Of a stretch of DNA of 64,000 nucleotides, positions 38,425-48,200 are shown piece by piece (the first letter of the stretch is position 1; each line of letters opens with the position of its first letter). A program made the translations under genes and the position numbers. Below the pieces are notes generated by a model. That model saw only the letters and a list, made by a program, of their open reading frames with translations, was not told where the DNA came from and searched no databases. Origin of the DNA: Brachycybe producta (Eukaryota; Arthropoda; Diplopoda; Playtdesmida; Andrognathidae); NCBI GenBank assembly GCA_036925085.1, contig JAUPFP010000034.1, forward strand, positions 883,501-947,500, in the 5' to 3' direction.

Positions 38425-38630
38425 ACAGGCAATGAAATAGGGACGAACAGAAGTTGGCTCTGCCCTATTTATGACGTCCGGCAAAAACTTCTAATTGGTG
38501 TGTTGTGTGGTTCGACGTTGAAATGGGCGGAGCATGTGATGTCACAATACATAACCAATCAATTAGAAGTTGCGTTCGTCATAAAAAGGGCGGAGCCAAC
38601 TTCTGTTCACAATGTATTCTAATTGCCTGT
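38425..38630. mobile_element. palindromic MITE, ACAGGCA family, copy 1
   Basis: Ends ACAGGCAATGAAATAGGGAC and GTATTCTAATTGCCTGT are inverted. The arms contain GTTGGCTCTGCCCTATTTAT and AAAAAGGGCGGAGCCAAC. The flanks GAAAGGTGA and GAAAGGGGA agree in eight of nine bases, a 9-bp target duplication. It is nested in the hAT MITE. Confidence 0.75.
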
Positions 38631-39230
38631 GAAAGGGGAGGGGTTAAAAATTTAACCCCCCCCCATAACCCAAGGCTGCCTACGCCACTGGCTGTAATCC
38701 TTACCCCCAAATATTTATAAGAATCTACGTTATTAAGTGGAATGGCCCCTATTCTATATGGAAATATTATTGGATTCCTTCCCCTAGCTACCCTCATTAC
38801 ACAGTATTTTTCCTTATTATATTTATGATCCAGATCGTAACACGGTCCGGTCAAGGTCCATTGTATAGTGGTGAAGATACTAGTTTTCAGCATGCATTAA
38901 AATCTTCCTTTATACTAGTTTAGTCGTAACTTATATTATCAGTACGTGAAATGATCTTGAGCATCTCAAAGGGTGTGGGATGAAGTACGAGCTTGTACAA
39001 TACTATTTTCCTTTGGTTCTAAACTTGGTAGGATGGCATTTTCTGATGAAAATTTCATCATATCTGAAGTCTGATTGGCATTAAGTTAAAAAAAATTCCT
39101 AAAAGAAATTTCTGCCCTACAAAAAAGTGTTTAGCCAATTTCAATGAATACTACATTACATGACTTTTCCTTCTTTGTTTTCTTTCTAAAGGGTGGATTA
39201 CATGACGCTTCTTTTACTCACTATTAGCGT

Positions 39231-39365
39231 GCTAGCTACGGGGCGCAAAAATTCTTAAAATTCGAAAAAATGGGTCAAAAGCCAAGTGGCTTTTTTTTTT
39301 AAAAACGGCCAAAAGTCGAAAAATATGCTCTAAATATGCCTCAGGAGCGCTCAACTGACTCCAGC
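39231..39365. repeat. short repeat shared with 61885-62060 (inverted)
   Basis: CGGCCAAAAGTCGAAAAATA and CAGGAGCGCTCAACTG here correspond to TATTTTTCGAC-like words (ACTTTTCGACTTTTGGCCG) and CAGTTGAGCGCTCCTGG in the second place. Part of a transposon of unknown class. Confidence 0.5.
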
Positions 39366-40099
39366 AGTCCCCCTTTTTCTTGTCATTGTCTTGTTATTCC
39401 CACGCAGCGATGCTGAGTCAGGTCGTATGATTTTTCCTTCTTTAAGAAATCTGTTTGGATGGTAGGTTTCGTGGTCGTTCCAAAGAGTTGGATCATGATG
39501 GATGGCCTGGGTAACACATAACATTCTTTGGGAATGTCATAACCATTCAGTTTGATTTCGGTGAGGTTGCTAGATAAGTTTGTTACAGCACAATTTCTTA
39601 GATAAACGAGGCCGAAAAAGATAGCCTCAAACTGCTATAGTTATGCAGTTTTTGAGAGTTTCAGAAATTTACCTGAGCGGCGCAGGGATTGGAATTATAC
39701 TTGTTATTCGTTTGACTTCCATGAGAACAGCCTCTGTGTACAGTGTCAGCATTCTACCTCGATAATACGGTACACAGTCGTAACCAATCACCGTGTCAAG
39801 TTCTTGATGGACACGCCGCTGAACATCTTTGTTGAGAATCATATACAGGATGGTCCACATTAATGTGAGCTTTTGATGTCGACTCTATATTTTTACCAAC
39901 TTGTAGATGTTTTCTATAGCTCGTTGCTTCTCTGCATCGCGCAGTGCCCGCATGGAGAAGATTCGAGCTACAGAAAGAGTCGGATGGAGATCGATTGCCC
40001 AACGGTTGATTGTCTGTTGTTACTGAGTTGGAAATTAGTTCTTAATTTAGGTTGGCTTCATGTGGTTTTTCCAATTTTTGACCAACGTCACTTTAATGT

Positions 40100-40330
40100 T
40101 GGAATATGGTCAGTATTCAACATATAACGAATATGGTGAAAATGTGTTGGAAAATCGTTGGCAATGTGTAGGAAACTTGTCATAAATAACTGTTGGCCCA
40201 ACTATATCCATCCAACTTATGACCAACCATTGGTAAAAGGTTGGCTAGCCAACCAGACCAATAACCAACCATTACGACCAAATTTCCACGTTGGGCCAAC
40301 ATATGTGTGCTACCTGGGATAGGAACAAGA
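40100..40330. repeat. GTTGG/CCAAC-rich repeat
   Basis: Many copies of CCAAC and GTTGG occur in both orientations within 230 bp, ending CCAACATATGTGTGCTACCT then GGGAT. It looks like the end of a DNA transposon with subterminal repeats. The LINE-tail words AGAATCCAATTGCAGC follow directly (40318-40400). Confidence 0.4.
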
Positions 40331-40890
40331 ATCCAATTGCAGCATGCGAAATGCAGTGTCAGAACCAGAAAATATTAACCCAACAGAAGCGTGCCATAAA
40401 GTATACCCAATAGTTATGACAGCTGTTACTAAGAGCTTTTTTTGTGGAAGAAATTAACTTTTCATGGTTTTAACGACTTTTGGAAACTTATAAAGCAAAC
40501 AAAATCAAGCATTAGTTTTCTAATTTATGCCCTATTTTCCAATTTCTCCTAAAATGTTTAAAAAAATTGTTTATTAACTATTTACAGGTATTCGAAGCTC
40601 ATATCATACGTGTTTTCTGATTTGCATTATGTAATTGTGTAGCAAGGTAACTAAGCCTTGTGATAAAAACTTCCAAGCCAAGCTTTCCATATAGTTTAGA
40701 GAGTTCTACCTGGTTTTCGCCTATGTCGATGAAATCTATGTTGTCATAATCGAATCGACGTCCAAAAATCATGGCAGTGGTGTTGTTGACAACACTTACT
40801 TTCAGATTTTCGTAAATACGTTTTTCCGATTCCTGTTTTTATCGAGATCCACCTTGAGCTTACTTATAAAATGATGGATTTCTTCCTAAA

Positions 40891-43663
40891 TTAATAAAAA
40901 AGGGTTAGCTAAATCACATCTAGTTTTCATGTAATGTAGTTTTTGTTTATACTGTTATTCGAGATTCACAATAGCATAAGTTCCAGAATAACCGCCACTC
41001 TTTAGAAAACGTCACCAGCAGAAACAATTCCTGAAAATATAAATATATATTTTCATTATATTTAGGCTGGCTTCAATCGGACCACTCTTACTTGGTGCCA
41101 CTAAAGCCTGCGTGGCTCGTGTGAAGAAAACCATTTAAAATTTTAGCCTACTGTCAGTGCAGGCGATTGGCAACCACCTTGAACAGCACTAACAAAAAAA
41201 GGTAGTGGCCACCACCTGTGGGAGGACTCGACCACTCTTCGCCACTAGCGAAGAGTTACACAAAATGAAGAATCACAATGCCATTCTGTAGCCATTCATT
41301 CAAGACCATTTGATATGTGACTAATTCTTATCCAGTAAGCCGTGAAGTTGTCCATGTATACTTGACCAGTGCATCACACACTTAAATGATTTTGTAAGAA
41401 CGGGAAACATTCATTTAAATAGCAATTTTATTCGAGTAATATTTGCTGATATGTTATTAAGTGGTATAATAGATAAAAATTTACATTTAAACTGGTAAAA
41501 CAACACATCACAAATCCTAAACATTACATTAAATACATTGTTACACGAGCAATATTCATGAAACATAACTGATCCATCGAATCTACTACACATTCGTTCT
41601 TATTCGTACTCGTTTCTTCAAAATACGAATTCATTTTCAAGTGGACACCTCAATGTTATTTATAGTTTAACTAAAGTAAATAACTTATTGAGTTTGACGA
41701 AAACATAACAGCATAGTTATATATAGCGTATGCATTGTTTGGCAAATGGTAACACTCAAATAGTATTGTTGCTGTTTTGTGGGAACGTTTATGTAGAATA
41801 CGAGCGTACACATTAAAGCTAATTAGTAATTACAATTTACACGAACAACATTTAGGCAATACTCTTTAACAACTAGCAAGAAAGGACATGAATTGCAAGT
41901 TGACACAGTGTTCATTATAATTCGTCCAAATTAATCACATGTTCATCGGCATACGACCACGGGAGTGGTTCTCAAAGGGTATGATACGGCACACTTGTTT
42001 GCTATGAGTTTTGCTATTTGTGTCGCGAGATTTTGAATGTTATATTGAATGTGTTACTACAATAGTTTATTATTTTCAAATAAATTTTAACTGTAATTGA
42101 AAGATTACATGTGTGGTCTGTGGCTCACTAATGTAGCGATTTCTCCAATTAAAAGATGTTGTCCTGTGAGCAAAAAACAACGTTTGGGAACCACTGTGGC
42201 TATGGCAAATAGACTACGAATTGCATGACAGCTACTTATCGCAAATGTGGTAGAATTTCGATCAGAAACCACAATCTTAATTCTATTGTGATTATATACT
42301 GTTGGAGGCGATCCTACAGCAATGAGTTGCTAACTAGTATAACTTGAAACAAATGTTACCCAGTATGTCAGTCGAACGTACACCATATTCGACTTTGTGA
42401 ACATTTCTTAACAATCATCTACCGTAATATATAATATTTTAATTATTAGTTTTTTTCACAAGTTCATGCGGGTTTTTTTTTCACCACGAATTTGTCACAA
42501 TAAGAATTGCCCATTGTCTGTGTTATATATATTTTTATACCTTTCGTTTTCCTCTATCAGAAGTTCAGAACCACTTTGGATTTTTCGATTTGAGCTAATG
42601 GCATGAAATTTTTTGTTTCAAGACTATGGATGGGCAAGTCGACAAAAATGAACATTACAGACACATTCTTCTTAATGAGTTCAGTTGAGGCTGCAAAGCT
42701 GCAAAAGCCGCCCAAAACATTTGTGTCGTATATAGAGACAATTCCATTGCTGAAAGAACAGCCCAAAATGATTTGCGCGCTTCAAAGGAGGGTAAATTTT
42801 GGCATGTGTGACGCTCCGGGCTTAGAGAGGCTATCCGCCTCGATCACAATTGGCTGAAGGCTTTAATTCATGCGGATACCCATCAAACAACTCGGGAATT
42901 AGCCAGTGAGATGGGTTGTGACCATTTTTGTGTGAAAAATAAATTATTTTAGAGCATTACAAACTGCACGAACTTTATGAAACAACTAATACTATGCACA
43001 TGTTAAAAATCCCGAACTCCTGAAAGCTATATATGGAAATGCACGACAACTTCTTAAACTTCCTTACAAAAATTGAAGTTACTAGAGAAAGTTAATTTTT
43101 TTTTTACCACGATATCGACTATAACTTTTAAAATCAGACTATATGATGTTCCAAACTGGTTAGTTTGTAGTAGCCCACAGTTGTTGATTATTCTGTCATT
43201 GAAATAACCTCCTATCACAATATTAAAAGGAAAACAAAAAAAATTATACATATATCATAAAAATACATTTTAAAGAAATGCTTGGAACATTTACAAGAAG
43301 CACGAACATTTGAACACATTAAAAACAACACTTTTTTTTCTTCTCTATCACTACATAAATTTCCTATATTACAACCAAAGTTACAACTTAAGTTAGTCCG
43401 AGGATTCGATCCCGGTTTCAATCGAATGGAATCTTGAATGACTTTTCACGTGAATCGAATAAAACAACATTCATTTTTAAATACGAACACAATTATTTAA
43501 GTAGACTTGACATCTAGAAAGTTTAGTTAACGTATTCGTCATCTGTTAAATAAGAGAAATTGGGTTTTTACGATCTCAAATCGCAGTGATATTAATTATT
43601 ATTATTATCTATACAAAAAAAAATTCTAAATCATTAATACTTTAATTCCTCGTAATACTAACT
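40891..43663. other. gene-free stretch between P450 pseudogene and sFRP gene
   Basis: No coding sequence recognised. It contains GACCACTC-type MITE words at 41070-41240 (ATCGGACCACTCTTACTTGG; CTCGACCACTCTTCGCC) and a hAT-like remnant at 41964-42195. The rest is AT-rich. The sFRP 3' UTR must lie at the right edge. Confidence 0.4.
41964..42195. mobile_element. hAT (Charlie-like) MITE remnant
   Basis: AGTGGTTCTCAAAGGGTATG at the left and CGTTTGGGAACCACT at the right reproduce the well-known CAGTGGTTCTCAAAC terminal repeat of Charlie-type hAT elements. The interior (TGTGGTCTGTGGCTCACTAA) is non-coding. A clean target duplication was not found. Confidence 0.6.
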
Positions 43664-45173
43664 TCAAGATATGGGAATAATTGGCTTGTTGTATCCTATA
43701 ATGGTGATGTTGTCAGTGGAAGGAGTAAAAAGGTCAGCGTTGTCTTTACCCTTACCGTTACCGACCTTTCGCGTTCGACGTCCGGTCGTAGATAGTGTCG
43801 TAATTAAGTCGCCAGTTGCCGTCTTCGTGGCAAACGGAGAATCGATTTTGAGAGCGCCGTCCATCACCATCGATTCCGATACTATCTTTGGATTCGAACA
43901 GTCCAAGCTCTTAAACCTTTTGACGGCTTTCTTGAAGGCCATCGAATCTCGAGACCATTCCATGATGAAAGTGGGTACCAAATGAGCGCCATTCTTTTGA
44001 CCCATTATCAGGTAGTGAGCTCTGATGTTTTTACCCACATCGTTACAACATTCACTCAGGTTGTCTAGAACGAATTTCGGACGCCGGATTGTTCGGATGT
44101 CCTTTTTATCCAAGCTTCCTCCGGTCTTGAACACCTTACTCTTTCTGCAGATTAATCGTGACTTCTTTACTTTTCGAATCTTTGTCTTCACCACTGAAAA
44201 CAACGAAAAAAATGACATATGATAAAAACATACAAGTATCATGTCTGACATAATGAAAAGCACAATTAATGACAGCTAACATGTTTTTTTCCAGACATGT
44301 CGGAATTTCAAGTTATGGCGCGAGGTCATGTGGTGGTGAGTAGTTTAGAAGAAGTGGTTGTTCTCAGGAAGGGACGTTTTCTTCTGGGAAAGAAAGTTGC
44401 TGTCAGAAAGGCTCAGATTCTCTCAAATGTCAAAAAAAAAATAGTTGCTCTCTGAAAAGGACAGTTGCTATGAGAAACTTAAAGTTGCTACCAGAAAGGA
44501 ACAGTTTTTTTTTAAATCAACAGTTTCTCTCTGAAAGGGACAGTTGCTTTCTAAAAGGAACAGTTGGTTTCTGAAACGAAAGTTGCTCTCTGAAAACAAT
44601 ATTTGCTCTGTGAAACAGATGGTTGCTCTCAGAAAAAGATAGTTGCTCTCTGAAAGGAACAGATGCTCTCTGAAAGAAATAAGATTTTTGCTGTCTGGAA
44701 TTTGTGCACCGTAAGAGGTTGTTGCTCTCAGAAAGGAACAGGAGAGCTGTTGAAGAGAGACGATTGCTCTCGGGAAGAGTCTAGTTGCTCTCAGAATTTC
44801 AGAAAGTGGTTGTTTCTGTCAGACAGAGAAGCAGGTTGTTCGTCTTTCTATTTTTTTCTTCTTCTACTGTTTATATTTGTATGTGTGTGTTTGGGGGGGG
44901 GGGGGGGGTTAAGCGTGAGAAAAAACAATTATTCAACACTTAAAAGAATATTGGTGACCACCACCATCGCCATCACCAGTTCTGAGTTGCCTGAAACTGA
45001 ACAAGTTGATTTTATTACACAAGAACATTAGTAAGATGACTCACCAAAGTCTGCTCGACAGAAATTATCCAGAATATTTTCATATGTCTGCGCTTGTTGA
45101 CAGGCTGTACAAGCATCTGCATCTGTAATGACAAATGTACACAAGATTAGAAAATCCATCATCAATCATCAAT

Positions 45174-45225
<52 letters not shown>

Positions 45226-48200
45226 CCATCACCAAAATCCATCCCATCAAGAACTGTGACACAGTTAGCTATACGTAACTGCAACAAATTGCCATTAAAC
45301 CTTTAAGAGTACATTCTTAATTAGGAAACGCTTTTTTATTTGGTTAATCTCATCTCATAATCATTTTGTAAATGATTGCTGAACAAAATTGTAATGAAGA
45401 TAGACAGACGAAAAAAAAAAATAAGAGATAGAAATACAAGTTAACAATTTTTTTGTTTAGTTTTTTCGTAGATGAAAATTATTAGAAAAAGGTTTTGACA
45501 GTTGACCAAAAAAAAAATAATGTTAAGAAAGGTGAAATTTTATCTAATAACTTAATAAGATTGTTAGAAAACCGGACTGGTGAGAATTTTTTTTTCTTGT
45601 AAATTCTGACCACGTTCTTTTATTACTTCTCATAGGTTTTATATACAAAGTGTCCTAAAAATGTATACACACTTTGGTTATTAATAACTGCCATGTTTAT
45701 TTTTCTTAAATTGAATTTAATAATTTTATAATTAAGGGATAACTGTTACAATACAGATTTGATGTAAAAGCATTACATTGTTTTATGTTTAAATGATACA
45801 TTATCTAAAGTGTTCAAAATGTCCTCCAGTAGCCTACCATCGAGGCATTGCTGACATAATTAACAGAAACTGATCTGCAAACATCACGTAGTAACGTATG
45901 TCTTGTAATTAATTGTGCGACAATTTTCTTCGATTTCTTGCCATAATTGAATAAACGACAAAAAAAAAATCGAAGAGAATTGTTGCAAAAACGTAAGAGA
46001 TGCGTTAATTGATGTTTGCAGATCAGTTTCTCAACGATGTCAGCAATGCCTTGCCAGCCTTGGTGGCAATGGACGACATTTTGACCACTTTAAACATAAC
46101 TTCTTTTTAGGCAGTTATATCTAATCTTTATTGTAACATTTATTTTTAATTATAATATTACAAAATTAAACTTAATCGAAGAAACATGGCAGTTATTTAC
46201 AACCAAAGGATGCATACATTTTTTTGGGACACACATGTATATCTTATACATAGCCAAAAAAACCTTTTTTGTTAACAACTTTGAAAAAAAAAAATATACA
46301 GTAAAAAGCTGGTTCCTGGTGTTAGGAATGCTGAAAAGGAGGGCGTCACTCAATCCTGCCAAATTATCTCAACCCTCCCCCTCAGCCTCCTATACCTCCT
46401 CCTGGTTGCTTTAGTATTATATAGGTCCAATATGTTGCTGCTCAGGTCTTCTTTTCTATTCCTTCAGGACAGCTGTAATAATGTATATTGCTATACTGTA
46501 TATATAAAGAAAATCCCTAAGGGCACCCTTTTTTGTTGTTGTTGTTGTTGTTGAGACACAGCCTCCACCCTCCTATGATTACATGTGTCAAGTGGATGAT
46601 GATAATCCCCACGTGTGGTCATTGGAAGTTTGGGGTTATATGTTGGTTGGTGGATGAACACACAAACATATATCCACTAGTAGATATACTGAGCAACAGT
46701 ATAGGGTCCTACAGGGGGTAAACTGTGAAATACTCATGGTAAATTTTGACACATGTCTCTATAGTATTGCGTCTGTGTGTGTGTGTGTTTGTACAGTGAA
46801 ATCGTTGTATTATGTTATTTTTTGCGTCTGTTTGTGTGGTTGGTTTCTTCTCAAAATGAAGGGGGAGGAGCAGAAGAAAAAAAAAAACTATGGGATTTTG
46901 AGTCTAGACCCAATTGAACCCACAAAAGAAATAAGCAAAACGTTGAAGGGGGTCATTCGAAATGTCCACAGCCAATATGTGTAAGCATATGACTGTACAA
47001 GTACAATTTCTATGAATGTAACTACTGTATATAAAGTAATTACAGTTGTTTTGCCTAAAGTTACACTATATTACATGGAGAACGCTTTAGTAACATGTGT
47101 CCAACACTTGTCATTTCTTAGGTCTGTCAGTGTCTATCATTAAAGAAAAAAAATGTCATTACTGACAGGTGGTGTTCTGGCACTTGATACAAAAGGTGCA
47201 TTTGAGAACGCCCAGATTTGTTGGATTGATAGGAGCATTGTACGTACATAACTGTCAACTTCTAACTACAGCAGCACTTGCAAAATAAGGGCAGGCCATT
47301 TATGAGTCAATTACATAGGTGGCCCCAGGGGTGTTGCAGTGTTTCCAATGCAACACCTATTGTTCACTTCCCAAAAGGTATCAACTTCCAATTATGACTT
47401 TATTTTTAATATTACTAGTTTGTATTTTGTTAAGAAAACCTTATTTAAAAAGAAAATAATTGAACTTATTGGACGGTGGCACGATGTCATTGCAACACTC
47501 TAAAACACAGGCATTTAGAAATCGAGACGAACACAAGTTGGCTCCGCCCTTTTTATGACGGACGCAACTTTTAATTGGTTGGTTATGTAGTCTGACGTCA
47601 CATGCTCCGCCCTTTTCAACGTCGAACCACACAACAAACCAACTTTCAAAAACCACTTTCAAAAAGTGAATTTGTTCTCTTAATGTAATGCATAAATTTA
47701 TTATAATAATGTGCTTGACAGGTAAACAAACGGATTGAAAGCTTTGTCATAAATGGGTAACCTTGCGAAATTTTCAATAAATGCGAAAAAAATAAATTCT
47801 GATTTAATTGAAAAATCATGATTTTTATCTTATCCACCCTGGTGTCACCATTTTATAACGTAGACCATAATCATCGTATTCCAACCCTAATAACTAGAAA
47901 CATTGCTAGCCTCTAAAGCTCTACCGCCAACCCTCGTCATCTTACAAGATGGAACAATGCACCTATGAAAAGGATCAAATTTCTCTTATTAATTTAAGTC
48001 AGTAGAACATTCACACCATTGTAAAGAATTGATTTTTAAACATAGAAACCAATGAAAATACTTTTAGCTAATACTCTTCTAGTTTCTATTACATTTTAAA
48101 ATTCTTTTTTAAAGTCATTTCTAAAAAAAACTTGTACAAATAAGTTCTTTGACCTTAAGAACATGAGGCCCAAAAAAAGGTTTTATTAGAAAGGTTATCG

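Larger units (their letters stand above)
37942..38690. mobile_element. 749-bp hAT-type MITE with 8-bp target duplication
   Basis: Ends CAGTGGCGTAG and CTACGCCACTG are inverted. Flanks are GCTGTAAT at 37934-37941 and 38691-38698. It splits the LINE reverse-transcriptase frame. Inside are a G/C homopolymer stretch, a long palindrome (38174-38345) and a smaller MITE (38425-38630), so it is a composite. Confidence 0.85.
36770..38893 (-). mobile_element. dead non-LTR retrotransposon (LINE) 3' fragment, cut by two MITEs
   Basis: Read on the minus strand, three pieces join across two insertions. 38893-38699 shows the end of a reverse transcriptase (KYCVMRVARGRNP, then NVDSYKYLGVRIT). 37941-37469 shows AKLSWKLHVEQI, then LREVKCIAYQSLVRPHLEYC and SSVWNPNT, then DSVTKMLSELGW. 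37031-36967 gives AIRQWNSLAGDF and a stop. YKYLGV, LVRPHLEY and IRxWNSL are classic late-ORF2 words of CR1/L2/Jockey-type LINEs. Internal stops and frame changes show it is inactive. The 3' tail (36960-36770) holds CCCTCTGCCATAGGCC and ends in AAATCAAATC-like units; copies of this tail recur at 40318, 51240 and 63430. Confidence 0.8.
38945..40890 (-). pseudogene. decayed cytochrome P450 paralogue
   Basis: Pieces of four exons match the intact P450 at 31773-36325 in the same order and strand. 40890-40595 matches exon 4 (GAAGAAATCCATCATTTTAT start, with a lost base in the AAAAACAGGAATCGG region that breaks the frame). 39860-39669 matches exon 6 (NKDVQRRVHQELDTVIG, then EVKR in place of EVER); its upstream part with the I-helix is missing. 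39570-39419 matches exon 7 ([14 protein letters not shown], then frameshifted). 39075-38945 matches exon 8 (FSSENAILPSLEPKEN, then frameshifted), with no haem Cys motif. No N-terminal exons were found. It is most likely a tandem duplicate that lost function. A very short functional product is unlikely. Confidence 0.85.

Noticed and set aside
43390-43430. tRNA-like B-box (GGGATCGAATCC on the minus strand)
   Set aside because: No matching A-box or cloverleaf could be drawn around it.
44892-44908. Long G-runs as G-quadruplex regulatory signals (also 20417, 48657, 57486, 59741 and C-runs at 50564, 54328)
   Set aside because: Single homopolymers, probably slippage or sequencing artefacts, without the four-tract layout of a quadruplex.
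45174-45262. Poly-Met open frame at the CAT microsatellite
   Set aside because: It is the translation of a trinucleotide repeat in an intron.
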